This document shows, piece after piece, positions 9,171 to 17,909 of a stretch of DNA of 34,789 nt. A program made the position numbers and the translations under genes. How positions within the stretch are numbered: position 1 is the first letter of the stretch; the number at the start of each line of letters is the position of its first letter. The notes below the pieces were generated by a model. That model made no database searches, had not been told where the DNA came from, and saw nothing but the letters and a program-made list of their open reading frames with translations. This stretch comes from Candidatus Heimdallarchaeota archaeon (GTDB taxonomy: Archaea > Asgardarchaeota > Heimdallarchaeia > Heimdallarchaeales > Kariarchaeaceae), in the NCBI GenBank assembly GCA_015523565.1, contig WAKA01000140.1, forward strand, positions 1-34,789. The letters run 5' to 3'.

Positions 9171-10477
9171 TCAATGACTTTCTCTATGATTTCAAAAGCT
9201 TGGTCAATCTCCTGTTCTGTGACATTCAAGGCCGGTCTGAACCTGATTGATTTTCTTCCGGATTTCAGGATGAGCAATCTCTCTTTCAGCATATTCTTAT
9301 GAATCTTATCCCTCTTCTCAGGTGACGGCAAATCAAAAGCGGCAAACAATCCTTTCGCCCTTACATTTGTTATGTTTTCATGTCTTTCACTAAGCTCTTT
9401 GAGACGCTTCATCAAATATTGTCCCATCTTGTTGACATTTGACAAGATATTCTCTTTCTGTATGACTCTTAGATAGTGTTTTGACCTGACCATATCAACC
9501 AAATTTCCACCCCATGTAGAATTGATACGGGATGATTCGTGGAATACATTATGTTCAACCTCATCGATCCTGTCTGTTGAATAAAATCCACAGACTTGGG
9601 TTTTCTTGCCAAATGCAACCATGTCTGGCTTGGCTTTCGGAATATATTGGTGATACCACATCTTCCCTGTCAATGCAATACCTGTCTGCACTTCATCAAA
9701 AATTAGCATGGCTTCCTTCTCATCCGCTATTTTCCTCAATGCCATGAAAAACTCATCCCTGAAATGATTGTCACCACCTTCTCCCTGAATGGGTTCTATT
9801 ATGATTGCAGCAATATCATCGCCCCTTTCAGTAAATGCACGCTCAATTTGCAGGATTGCCTCTTCTTCTGCCTGCTTTACCTGATCTAAATGATCCTCCA
9901 TTGGAAATGTTATTTTCGGATTGAGGATTCTTGGCCAATCAAATTTTGGAAAATACATGTATTTTCTTGGATCTGCCGTATTGGTGAGTGATAATGTGTA
10001 TCCTGACCTTCCATGGAATGCCTCTTTGAAATGAATGACTTGTGTGCCCAATTCTCCTTTACCTGCCTCCAAGTTTTTCCTGACCTTCCAATCAAAAGAT
10101 GCCTTTAATGCATTTTCTACAGCCAAAGCCCCTCCAGAAATGAAGAAAAAGTGTTTGAATTCTTTTGGTACTGCAATTTCTGCAAATGTTTCAACAAATT
10201 CAATGTAGCTTTCTGTATAAAAATCACTATTTGAAATCTTGTTTTTTGCGGCCTGCAAAAGTTCCTTTTCAACATCCTTCTCCTCAAAGACTGGATGGTT
10301 CAATCCCAAAGGCATTGATGCATAAAACGACATCATGTCAAGATATTCATTCCCTTCACGGTCAAAAATTTTTGATCCTTTACTTTTGTCCAAGTCTATG
10401 ATGAATGGAAATCCATCTGCAAGGATATACTTTTTCAAGGCTTCCAGTCCCGGATTTTTGATTACCACTGCTTCCAT
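9167..10477 (-). CDS. lat: L-lysine 6-aminotransferase (class III PLP enzyme)
   Basis: A 436-residue PLP-dependent aminotransferase, most like L-lysine epsilon-transaminase (EC 2.6.1.36), which converts lysine and 2-oxoglutarate to 2-aminoadipate 6-semialdehyde (cyclising to piperideine-6-carboxylate) and glutamate. Supporting motifs are FFISGGALAVENALKAS (cofactor phosphate region), IIIEPIQGEGGDNHF, LIFDEVQTG, and FGKKTQVCG with the Schiff-base lysine at 291 or 292. That last motif, with Cys following, is characteristic of the LAT branch rather than ornithine or GABA aminotransferases. The length is normal. It lies downstream of a co-directional acyl-CoA dehydrogenase with a 151-base gap, so the genes may act in the same amino-acid breakdown route, but the gap suggests separate promoters. 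Confidence 0.9.
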   Translation of the reverse strand: MEAVVIKNPGLEALKKYILADGFPFIIDLDKSKGSKIFDREGNEYLDMMSFYASMPLGLNHPVFEEKDVEKELLQAAKNKISNSDFYTESYIEFVETFAEIAVPKEFKHFFFISGGALAVENALKASFDWKVRKNLEAGKGELGTQVIHFKEAFHGRSGYTLSLTNTADPRKYMYFPKFDWPRILNPKITFPMEDHLDQVKQAEEEAILQIERAFTERGDDIAAIIIEPIQGEGGDNHFRDEFFMALRKIADEKEAMLIFDEVQTGIALTGKMWYHQYIPKAKPDMVAFGKKTQVCGFYSTDRIDEVEHNVFHESSRINSTWGGNLVDMVRSKHYLRVIQKENILSNVNKMGQYLMKRLKELSERHENITNVRAKGLFAAFDLPSPEKRDKIHKNMLKERLLILKSGRKSIRFRPALNVTEQEIDQAFEIIEKVID

Positions 10478-10628
10478 GTTTATCTAGACTTTTTCCTCAA
10501 ACTTAAATTTACGGTTCATATAGTTTTTTCTGCTTATCACGAACCCTTCTTTCCAGCAAATAACCAAATTTTGAATTTTTGCGTAAATATAGCGACTAAT
10601 TTGTGGATTTTTTGTTGTTATTGTTACA
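10478..10628 (-). promoter_or_regulatory. Intergenic region with candidate lat promoter
   Basis: This 151-base spacer separates lat from the upstream acyl-CoA dehydrogenase gene. Read on the minus strand, an A/T run AAATTTAAG (about 10503-10511) lies about 30 bases before the lat ATG, consistent with a short-leader transcript. Nothing else was recognised. Confidence 0.35.
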
Positions 10629-11762
10629 TTATTTCAATGCTTCTCTTGCAATGACAAGCCTCATTATTTCCGAAGTTCCTTCATAGATTTCGGTAATCCT
10701 TGCATCCCTGTAATATCTTTCCACTTCAAAATCCTTGAGGAAACCACCTCCACCATGGATTTGAATTGCACGATGCGTAACAAATGTTGCAGATTCAGAT
10801 GCAAACAATTTTGCAATGGCCGCCTCTTTTACATATTTCTTGCCTTGATCCACGAGCATAGCCGCTTTTTGGTACAATCCCCTGCCTGCCTCTATTCGTG
10901 TTGCCATATCGGCAATCATGAATTGGATTGCCTGAAAATTTGCAATGGGTTGGTTGAATTGACTTCTCTCTTTTGCATATTTTATGGAATCTTCATATGC
11001 CGCCTGTGCGATGCCAACAGCTTGCGCCGCTACTGCAATTCGCCCTTTGTCCAAAATCGACAATGCCATCCGCAATCCCTTTCCTTCTTCTCCCAGCAAA
11101 TTTTCCTTGGGAATCCTGACATCCTCGAACGTCATGGCACTAGTCACGCTTGCCTTAATTCCCAACTTTTTCTCAGGTGGCATGACAGTTATTCCTGGAG
11201 TGTCCGCAGGCACAATAAATGCTGAAATCCCTTTATGTCCTGGTTGATCATTTGATCTTGCAAAGACAATAAATACTGTGGCTTCCTTGGCATTTGTAAT
11301 ATAAAACTTTGACCCGTTTATAACCCATTCATCCCCCTCCAATTTTGCCCTTGTAGACAACGATGCGGGATCTGAACCTGCATGTGGCTCTGAAAGGCAA
11401 AATGCACCTAGCCCATCCTTTTCAGCAAACATTGGCAGAAACTTTTCCTTTTGTTCCTCGGTTCCAAACATCACGATTGGTGAAATTCCCAATGAATTGT
11501 TCCCTGCAAAGATTGTTGCTGTTGCTGCACAACCTCGCGCTATTTCTTCGCAAGTTGTTGCATAAGTTAGCATATCTGCACCTATGCCACCATACTCTTC
11601 AGGCAATGTCATGTAAAGAAAACCCGTCTCTCTCAAATCCTTGATGTTTTCTTCTGGAAAAACCTCTTTTTCATCATACATTTTTGCCCTTGGCTTGATC
11701 TTGTCTGTAACCAATTCCCTAATGGAATCCCGTATCATCTTTTGGTCTTCATTCAATATCAT
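10629..11762 (-). CDS. Acyl-CoA dehydrogenase
   Basis: A 377-residue FAD flavoenzyme of the short/medium-chain acyl-CoA dehydrogenase family. It introduces the alpha-beta double bond in acyl-CoA thioesters and passes electrons to an electron-transfer flavoprotein. Diagnostic elements are FCLSEPHAGSDPASL (flavin/substrate loop), WVINGSKFYITNA, QIHGGGGFLKDFEVERYYRDARI, and the catalytic base Glu in IYEGTSEIMRL near the C-terminus. Length and domain order (helical, beta-barrel, helical) are normal. The chain-length or branched substrate cannot be fixed from motifs. On the minus strand, a TTTTTTATTG run about 28 bases upstream of the ATG suggests its own promoter. No ETF genes are visible in the window. 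Confidence 0.95.
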   Translation of the reverse strand: MILNEDQKMIRDSIRELVTDKIKPRAKMYDEKEVFPEENIKDLRETGFLYMTLPEEYGGIGADMLTYATTCEEIARGCAATATIFAGNNSLGISPIVMFGTEEQKEKFLPMFAEKDGLGAFCLSEPHAGSDPASLSTRAKLEGDEWVINGSKFYITNAKEATVFIVFARSNDQPGHKGISAFIVPADTPGITVMPPEKKLGIKASVTSAMTFEDVRIPKENLLGEEGKGLRMALSILDKGRIAVAAQAVGIAQAAYEDSIKYAKERSQFNQPIANFQAIQFMIADMATRIEAGRGLYQKAAMLVDQGKKYVKEAAIAKLFASESATFVTHRAIQIHGGGGFLKDFEVERYYRDARITEIYEGTSEIMRLVIAREALK

Positions 11763-11886
11763 GACTCCAAATCAAACCAATTCAATAAAAAAGGTATAGT
11801 GGATCAATCGTTTTATTGGAATTATTTCATTAATATAAATAAAGTAATCAAGCCAATCCTGACTAAAAAACTTGAAATACTCCAGA

Positions 11887-12105
11887 ATGATGATAGAAAT
11901 AGAGGGTATAATCGTGAGCATTCCACTACCAAATGTTTCAAAAGATGACGAAAACAAGTTCAAATCAGAATGTGATCTGTATGACGGGAGCAAGGAAACA
12001 GCAGGTCTTTGCAATGGATGGGTTACAAAGACTGGTAAGTGCATGAGAAGAGATGATGATATAGCAAAAAGATGTGATGGCTTTGGAAACATCGCAAAAG
12101 ACTAA
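11887..12105 (+). CDS. Small four-cysteine hypothetical protein
   Basis: A 72-residue protein that begins MMIEIEGIIVSIPLPNV and contains four cysteines at 29, 42, 52 and 63 within a charged, glycine-rich second half. The spacing does not match a classical zinc ribbon; the cysteines could form disulfides or bind a metal. A TTG codon at 11872 extends the frame, but the ATG at 11887 is the natural start. A TATA-like run TAATATAAAT lies at 11831-11840, about 50 bases upstream. The stop overlaps the stop of the converging minus-strand gene by four bases, which supports both as real. No family is recognised. Confidence 0.5.
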   Translation: MMIEIEGIIVSIPLPNVSKDDENKFKSECDLYDGSKETAGLCNGWVTKTGKCMRRDDDIAKRCDGFGNIAKD

Positions 12106-12491
12106 ATGTGGACAATTTCCCTTTCCTTCAACCCAGCAGACGCAGATGATAAATAGACTGCTAGGTCGGAAAGATTGCTCATCAATACAATGTTGATGTT
12201 TTCTGAAAATCGGGTCAAATTTTCTTTGGCTGTTTGGGAAATACTGTTGGTCACGATTATCAGGGTCTCTAATCCAATCCAATTGTAAACCCTTAATGCC
12301 TTGTGTATAATTGAAACAGTCAACGGTCGTTTCCATTTCACCACAATTATCCCCGTTTTTATCTGTGGAATAAAATAACTTAAACCAATCAATCCCTTGC
12401 CCACCTTATAATCTCGAATATACTCCAATGAATTGAACCTGACCCATTCCTCTATAAATCTTTCAGGAAATTCAATTTTTTCAAATACCAT
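12102..12491 (-). CDS. Possible Mrr-like restriction-endonuclease-fold protein, degenerate
   Basis: A 129-residue protein whose core resembles the Mrr branch of the PD-(D/E)XK nuclease fold. IIVVKWKRPLTV occupies the place of the usual xVQxKR strand, LETLIIVTNSISQTAKENL resembles the Mrr segment with an invariant-like threonine, and INIVLMSNLSDLAVYL fits the terminal strand and helix. The catalytic pattern looks broken: the residue two before the strand lysine is Lys rather than Glu/Gln, and no clear upstream Asp is seen. If the assignment is right, it may be a non-cleaving DNA-binding member. It is divergent from cgi121 with a 108-base gap. The fold assignment is tentative. Confidence 0.45.
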   Translation of the reverse strand: MVFEKIEFPERFIEEWVRFNSLEYIRDYKVGKGLIGLSYFIPQIKTGIIVVKWKRPLTVSIIHKALRVYNWIGLETLIIVTNSISQTAKENLTRFSENINIVLMSNLSDLAVYLSSASAGLKEREIVHI

Positions 12492-12564
12492 TGGCTTTCC
12501 TATATCATTGCTTTTTCATAAGATGAGGGAATTCCATAATAATATGTGGAGGTGTTATCTAAAC

Positions 12565-12574
12565 CATTAAATTA
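12565..12574 (+). promoter_or_regulatory. Candidate TATA box of cgi121
   Basis: CATTAAATTA is centred about 30 bases before the ATG at 12600, the distance expected if transcription starts at or within a few bases of the start codon. This suggests a leaderless or short-leader transcript. It was called by eye. Confidence 0.4.
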
Positions 12575-12599
12575 TCAAGTCATTCAAAAATATTAGAGG

Positions 12600-13052
12600 A
12601 TGTACTACATCTACCATAAGATCATCAATAAGGACGAGAACCTTGAACAGTTGCGTGAGAACCTGATTAGGAATCCCGCAATTAAGGGATTTCTGGATAC
12701 AAAATTCATTGTTTGCAAAGAACAATTGCTTCATGCAATCAATTTGACTGAAATCGCTTTTGAAACTGAAACAAACAAATCCACTAATTGGGGAATTGAA
12801 CTGGACTTGACCTTGGCAGGAACAACTCAGATAGTTAAAGCCCTTGAATTATTTGACCTTAAGCCAAGCACGCAATCACTCATCCTTATAACAGAAAGCC
12901 CTCTGAACAAGAACAATTTCAAAAATATCCATGAAGGGTTCCCTGATCTTGCCCCTTCAATTGATGCCCTGAATTATTTCAACATTATTTCGGACTTTGA
13001 CAATCCCTGCAAAAAGGCAATGTCCAAATCCATTTTAAAACAATTGAAATAG
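12600..13052 (+). CDS. cgi121: KEOPS complex subunit Cgi121
   Basis: A 150-residue protein matching the Cgi121/TPRKB family, a subunit of the KEOPS complex that makes N6-threonylcarbamoyladenosine at A37 of ANN-decoding tRNAs. Cgi121 binds the kinase-like Bud32 and the tRNA 3' CCA end. Visible hallmarks are FIVCKEQLLHAINLTEIAF (the conserved HA motif in the first helix), then ELDLTLAGTTQIVKALELF, which matches the family's hydrophobic stretch ending in a TRQI-like motif and the following helix, then LILITES. The length is normal. The other KEOPS genes (Kae1, Bud32, Pcc1) are not in the window, which is common in archaea. It is followed after 52 bases by the coiled-coil gene. Confidence 0.8.
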   Translation: MYYIYHKIINKDENLEQLRENLIRNPAIKGFLDTKFIVCKEQLLHAINLTEIAFETETNKSTNWGIELDLTLAGTTQIVKALELFDLKPSTQSLILITESPLNKNNFKNIHEGFPDLAPSIDALNYFNIISDFDNPCKKAMSKSILKQLK

Positions 13053-13104
13053 GTTGGGTCATAAAATAACAATGTTTATGTGTCCAAAAGTCATTTAATA
13101 GACA

Positions 13105-15339
13105 GTGACTTCCATATTCCAAGTTTTGAAAGACTATTCCCAATATTTTGAAACAGACTACATCCCAGATTATGACTTTCTTAAATTATCAAACACCCAT
13201 AGAAAGTTTGATGCATTGATGCGGAGATTCTGGGATTCTTTCCATCCATTGACAAGGGACATTTTTCTCAGTTTCATCTACGAGGTATCCAGACTATTGA
13301 ATACTGTTGAAGAACTGAATAAGGAAGTCTCAATCAAAGAAAGGGAAGTCCAGAAAATCAGTAAAGAACTAAACGAAAGAAGGGAATATATTGCCAGTTT
13401 GCTTGAAAAACTTGAACAAGAAGTTACAACCCAATTGTCATTGACGGAAGAAGAAATTAGAGCATTGGAAGAGGAATCAAAAGCAAAGTCCGAATTGGTT
13501 GAGAAGTTGCAACAGGAAATAATGACATTGAAAAGTGAACTTAATTCACAATCCACCCTTTCTTCAGATGCCGTAACTGAAGCTGTCCTGATGGATCAAA
13601 AAATCAACAAAATGGAAGCGGAAATAAAAGAACAACAGGAAGTAATTGAAAAACTGACTTTCGATAATCTTCAACTTATGGAACAAAACCTTTCGCTTCA
13701 AAAAGACAATGAAGCCTTGGTTAAACAAGTTAATGAACTTGAAAATAAACTTACCCAATTGACTACTGCAAATGAAATGCTGCAAAAAGAATTATCCCAG
13801 AAAGAACAGGCGATAAATTCCCTCAACAAGAAAGTCATCGAGATGAAAGCTGGTGAATTTTCTGGAACTTCTGAAGAAGAAACCTCTGACAGTTTTGATT
13901 CCTTTATTGGAAGCGATGTAAAGGAATTAAAGAAAGATATGATGGCATTGACAAAAATAATTTCTGAAGAATTCTCTCAACCCATGGAGCACCCTGTTGA
14001 CGCATCTAAAATGGACGAACTCAGTAAAATCATGAACTTCAAATCTAAATTGATTGACTTTTATGAGAACATTAAATCAAAAGACCCTACCCTTGATTTA
14101 TTCCTTTTGAATGAAGAAATTGAAGAAATGGCAAAAGAAGACCCTTATGGTGTCTTAAATGTAATCGAAAAAATCATTTCCGTATTCCTTACACTCATGA
14201 TGGATACAAAATTGGAAGAGATCAAAAGAGAATTCCTGATTGAAAAAATACAACTGCAATCCGAAATTGTACAATTGAGAAATAAAATAATCGAATTGAC
14301 CGATTCCTTGGAAGAACCTCTGAAAATAAAGAAAGAAGTAGATGAAATGTTTGAAACATCCCGTGGGTCTCTAAAGGAAAAAGAAATGGGAAAAGTACAG
14401 GTGGATGAGGAATCCAAAGATCATTTGGGCAATAAAATCCAAGAGGATGATAAAGACAAGTTGGACACCATAACAGATAAATTGGACGCCATAACACAAG
14501 ATGATGAAATTATTGTTGCCAAAACTAATGAAAACGATTTCAGAAGACAACCCATGTCTCAACCCCTTGATGAAGAACAAAATGACTTCATGATACATCA
14601 TGAATATGCTGAGAATAAAGAAGAGGTTGAAAATGATGGATTGCAACCAGAGGAACGTAAAACTGAAAATAAACAGCACTTCTCATCTAATTTTCTCTTA
14701 TCGAAACTGAAAAAACATTTAGAGGAGGAAACTCATTCTACAATAGCTTCGTCAGAGCATGAAATAAATGATCTGGATTCAAAAACATTACCTCAAGAGC
14801 CAATTGACGAAATGCCGATCAATAATGATGCAAACTTTGATGCTGTTGCTATGGACAAAGAACTTGGGATGGACGACAATGAAATTGACGATATAACTTT
14901 TGATGGAATGCTTGTTGATGAAGAACCGATTGATGAACCAAATAATCTTAGTTCTCAAGTGAATATTGAAGAAAGTGAATCCAGTCAATTTGATACCAAT
15001 GACCAAAAAGAGTTATCAATCAATGAAACAGTTGTGGCTGATGAAACAGGTTCCGAAAAAAAAGACCACCAAGACGCATTTTTACCAGTGCCACCTTTGA
15101 AGGACAGTCTTTTGGAATTTGTCTCAAAAGTAAAAACAGAAAAGACATCAAACAAACCAACACTGGATCACTCAGATCATGACTTGGAAACATCATTTCC
15201 AGAAAAAAAAGAAGAATTAAATACGGACTCTTTTCTCCAAAATGAAGAGACACAAAATGACAAGGTCAATTCATTGCTAAACAAATTCCAGAAAAAACTC
15301 ACTTCTTCAAAGAAATCATGGCTTGATGATGATCAATAA
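13105..15339 (+). CDS. Large coiled-coil protein with acidic disordered tail
   Basis: A 744-residue protein with no recognised family. Residues 1-55 form a compact helical head (FETDYIPDYDFLKL, RRFWDSFHPLTRDIFLSF). About 56-250 is a strongly predicted coiled coil with heptads rich in Glu, Lys, Leu and Gln. About 270-420 is a second helical region. From about 430 to the end the sequence is low-complexity, acidic and probably disordered. Within that tail three short amphipathic basic segments recur: FLLSKLKKHL (about 530-539), SLLEFVSKVK (about 668-677) and SLLNKFQKKL (about 723-732). The start is GTG at 13105; the next in-frame Met would remove part of the head. A TATA-like run lies about 30 bases upstream. 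A structural or scaffolding role is guesswork. Confidence 0.8.
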   Translation: MTSIFQVLKDYSQYFETDYIPDYDFLKLSNTHRKFDALMRRFWDSFHPLTRDIFLSFIYEVSRLLNTVEELNKEVSIKEREVQKISKELNERREYIASLLEKLEQEVTTQLSLTEEEIRALEEESKAKSELVEKLQQEIMTLKSELNSQSTLSSDAVTEAVLMDQKINKMEAEIKEQQEVIEKLTFDNLQLMEQNLSLQKDNEALVKQVNELENKLTQLTTANEMLQKELSQKEQAINSLNKKVIEMKAGEFSGTSEEETSDSFDSFIGSDVKELKKDMMALTKIISEEFSQPMEHPVDASKMDELSKIMNFKSKLIDFYENIKSKDPTLDLFLLNEEIEEMAKEDPYGVLNVIEKIISVFLTLMMDTKLEEIKREFLIEKIQLQSEIVQLRNKIIELTDSLEEPLKIKKEVDEMFETSRGSLKEKEMGKVQVDEESKDHLGNKIQEDDKDKLDTITDKLDAITQDDEIIVAKTNENDFRRQPMSQPLDEEQNDFMIHHEYAENKEEVENDGLQPEERKTENKQHFSSNFLLSKLKKHLEEETHSTIASSEHEINDLDSKTLPQEPIDEMPINNDANFDAVAMDKELGMDDNEIDDITFDGMLVDEEPIDEPNNLSSQVNIEESESSQFDTNDQKELSINETVVADETGSEKKDHQDAFLPVPPLKDSLLEFVSKVKTEKTSNKPTLDHSDHDLETSFPEKKEELNTDSFLQNEETQNDKVNSLLNKFQKKLTSSKKSWLDDDQ
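14455..14496 (+). repeat. Tandem 21-base duplication inside the coiled-coil gene
   Basis: Two adjacent 21-base units, 14455-14475 and 14476-14496, agree at 18 of 21 positions. They encode DKLDTIT and DKLDAIT, so the duplication is in frame and lies in the disordered tail. It looks like a recent in-frame slippage or duplication. Confidence 0.8.
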
Positions 15340-15353
15340 TTATAATTCCACGA

Positions 15354-17723
15354 TCAATAGATATAGTTAAACCCTTTCCTGTTTTCCCACCAGAAACTTA
15401 TCTTTGTAAAGAAGGATACATGTTTTCTTACAATAAATTCAATGTTTGGCTTATAGGTGAGCATATAATCCACCATTGCCAAGTCATGGACTTTTTCTCC
15501 GTTTTCCTCTAACATTGTCATGGTGTTCTCATCTCTGTTGACTGCTTTGATTATTCCAGGAATAAGAACATCATAATTTTCCTTTGAAAATATCCCTACT
15601 TTTTGGTCAAGTGAATGTTCCAAAACCTCAAAATCAATTTCAGTCTTCTCCTTTTTGAACTCGATCCCAATCGGTGAAAAACCTACAATGAGGTCAGAAC
15701 CATTGAACTCCTCTCCATTCAATATAAGGGTAGTTTCTTTCCAATGGCTACCAATTTCAATGCTTTCCAAAGTTACCATTTGCGTCTTGCCATTTTTATA
15801 AATATACACTTTCTTCCCTTTGTATTCAAATATTACTGATTTAGGGATACCTAAATCTTTCATTTCAACAACATTTCCGCTTTCATCTTGGAAGACAATA
15901 CCATTCTCATTCATTTCCCATTTTTCTGGCTTGAAAATGTCTCCTTTCTTCATCAAATACTCCTCCCCCTTGTTGTAAGCCTTAATTGCATAATCCGATG
16001 AATTGTATGATTTACCATTTATCACGAAAGCCACAGGACTGCTGACTTGGTTTGTCCTTTCCAATCTTTCAAGCTTGCCTTCTACGGCATCCTTTTCCAA
16101 TGGATTAAAGATGACAACATTCCTCCCTACATAAAATTCATATTCTTCTTCCCAAGGAAGAAACTTGTAAATTCTGTCAAATGCCCCTGTTTCAAAGTCT
16201 TCCTTATATGTCTCATCAACTATTTCCCTTATGCCATCTTTGGCTGATTGCAGAACCTGTACAGCCTTCTTTCTTCCCAATCCCAACAGGCGATATGGTA
16301 AAAAGGCGGCTTTGGCTGGGGTGATTTTGTCAGTTACCAACGCTGCAATCCTGTAGCTTGTTCTGGGATGGGATACAAAAATGTTTGAAAATGCGGCAGA
16401 TTTTGATGGGGATATTGCCTCTCTATAGATTCTTTTTCCAGCGATTGCTTCATATCTTTCCTTTTCCTCTTTGGTATATTTCTTGTCCGTCAGTAAGTTA
16501 ACAGATATGCCAAAATCAGCGGCAACTCCCTGATAAAATCCTTCAAGCCTATACAATGCCTTACTAAGGTCTTTTCCATAGCCTGCATCCTTTGTTACTT
16601 TGTCCGCATGACCTTCTAAAGCTCGAACAAAGATATACAGGAATATGACAAGTCCATAACTGATGATGAGGTAGGTTACAAAAGATACGGTCAAGCCGTC
16701 CTTGAATACTGCATAGTCTATCTGTGTGGCAGGCAAAAGCAAGGCCTTCTTAAAGGCCAACTCCAAAACTGACAAAGCCAATAATATCAGGACATGATGC
16801 TTTGCGGTATGGGCCAATTCATGTCCGACAATGCCATTGATATCACTTTCATTGAAATCATTCAAATCAGAACTGATAAATGCAATTCTCTTGTCAAAAA
16901 AGGGACCATATGCAAAAGCATTAAGAATTGGTGCCTTGACAAATCCAACCTTGACTTTTCCTTTTATTTTCAACCTCGATGCAATTTCCTGAACTTTTGA
17001 AAGGATATATTCATCAGTAACCTCTTCAACTCCGAACAAGAATGAAAGCAGGGCTCCTGAAATAAAATACATGAAAATCATGACAATGACCAATATTTCA
17101 TAAATTCCAAAGGAAAGGAATAATGTCCTTCTCGCAATCTCATAAGGGATATTCGCCAAATAGAAATATTCCCTCAGTTCTTTCAAACGGGTGGCAATGA
17201 CCACATAAATTAACCCAAACAGGAATAGGTAAACCATTTGGGGGGAAGAAAGCCTGGAAACCAAGATGAATTTTTTCCCGAAAAATATGAAGGCAACCAA
17301 TATGAAAACAAAGAACGCAATGCTGAATGAAAATGCAAAAATCCTTTCATCACTTTTTGGGGCTCCTGTTAATGTGTTGTAGACGATTTGTCCAACTTTG
17401 CCGAAAAGAATTGTGAGGTAAGACGCAGTTGTTGCTATCATGAGTTGCCCCCATACGGGAACATCACGCAGTGCATATGTTTGTTGTATCATTAAAACAC
17501 TGATGCCAAGAAAGAAACCAAGCGCAATGTCGGATGAAAAATATGTTGTCACTCCTGTCAAAAAGGCAGAAAGCCAAAACCAAAGCATTTCTTCACTCGA
17601 ATTGTGCTTGAAATACACTCGGATTTCTGAAATCAAAAAAATCAATGAGATCAAGGCAACAGCTATTCCAATAGCCTTGATGCCATTCAGGTTCACCCAT
17701 TCAATCAGTTCTGAAATGATCAC
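15354..17723 (-). CDS. Membrane-bound M48 (HtpX/Ste24-like) metallopeptidase with C-terminal extension
   Basis: A 789-residue polytopic membrane protein. The first 230 residues contain about six hydrophobic segments. The protease domain follows: LNAFAYG (substrate groove strand), the zinc motif HELAH (His301, Glu302, His305), and the third ligand Glu370 in EGHADK, all as in M48 peptidases that do membrane-protein quality control or CaaX processing. Two more hydrophobic segments lie between the zinc motif and Glu370. FVSHPRTSYRIAAL (about residue 445) is the usual downstream signature. Typical HtpX proteins end near here, but this protein continues for about 340 residues with a soluble beta-strand-rich region containing two similar strands, FVINGKSYNSSDYAI and LILNGEEFNGSDLIV. 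That extension is not recognised. It converges on the coiled-coil gene. Confidence 0.85.
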   Translation of the reverse strand: MIISELIEWVNLNGIKAIGIAVALISLIFLISEIRVYFKHNSSEEMLWFWLSAFLTGVTTYFSSDIALGFFLGISVLMIQQTYALRDVPVWGQLMIATTASYLTILFGKVGQIVYNTLTGAPKSDERIFAFSFSIAFFVFILVAFIFFGKKFILVSRLSSPQMVYLFLFGLIYVVIATRLKELREYFYLANIPYEIARRTLFLSFGIYEILVIVMIFMYFISGALLSFLFGVEEVTDEYILSKVQEIASRLKIKGKVKVGFVKAPILNAFAYGPFFDKRIAFISSDLNDFNESDINGIVGHELAHTAKHHVLILLALSVLELAFKKALLLPATQIDYAVFKDGLTVSFVTYLIISYGLVIFLYIFVRALEGHADKVTKDAGYGKDLSKALYRLEGFYQGVAADFGISVNLLTDKKYTKEEKERYEAIAGKRIYREAISPSKSAAFSNIFVSHPRTSYRIAALVTDKITPAKAAFLPYRLLGLGRKKAVQVLQSAKDGIREIVDETYKEDFETGAFDRIYKFLPWEEEYEFYVGRNVVIFNPLEKDAVEGKLERLERTNQVSSPVAFVINGKSYNSSDYAIKAYNKGEEYLMKKGDIFKPEKWEMNENGIVFQDESGNVVEMKDLGIPKSVIFEYKGKKVYIYKNGKTQMVTLESIEIGSHWKETTLILNGEEFNGSDLIVGFSPIGIEFKKEKTEIDFEVLEHSLDQKVGIFSKENYDVLIPGIIKAVNRDENTMTMLEENGEKVHDLAMVDYMLTYKPNIEFIVRKHVSFFTKISFWWENRKGFNYIY

Positions 17724-17909
17724 ATGTCCCCCTGAAATTACCCATTTAATTTATAATCGGTCGTGTTAAAATAAATCATTAACTTTTTCCAATACAGGAT
17801 TGCAATAAAGTTTTTATGTTTGAAAACTGCATAGAAGGAATAATCAATAAACCTAAAAATGACTTCATTGCAAGTCAATTGTAGTTCATCGGTAAGAGTG
17901 TGACAAAAC
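17724..17909. promoter_or_regulatory. Divergent intergenic region, M48 gene / GcvH-like gene
   Basis: A 186-base AT-rich spacer. A run AATAAAGTTTTTATG at about 17804-17818 is a candidate TATA region for the plus-strand gene. A 6-bp dyad, TGACTT-CATTGC-AAGTCA, at 17860-17877 lies between it and the ATG at 17910 and could be an operator or a weak leader hairpin. No gene was seen. Confidence 0.35.

Noticed and set aside
11965..12336. Minus-strand frame of 123 codons across two genes
   Set aside because: It overlaps both the small four-Cys gene and the Mrr-like gene in another frame, and neither composition nor motifs support it.
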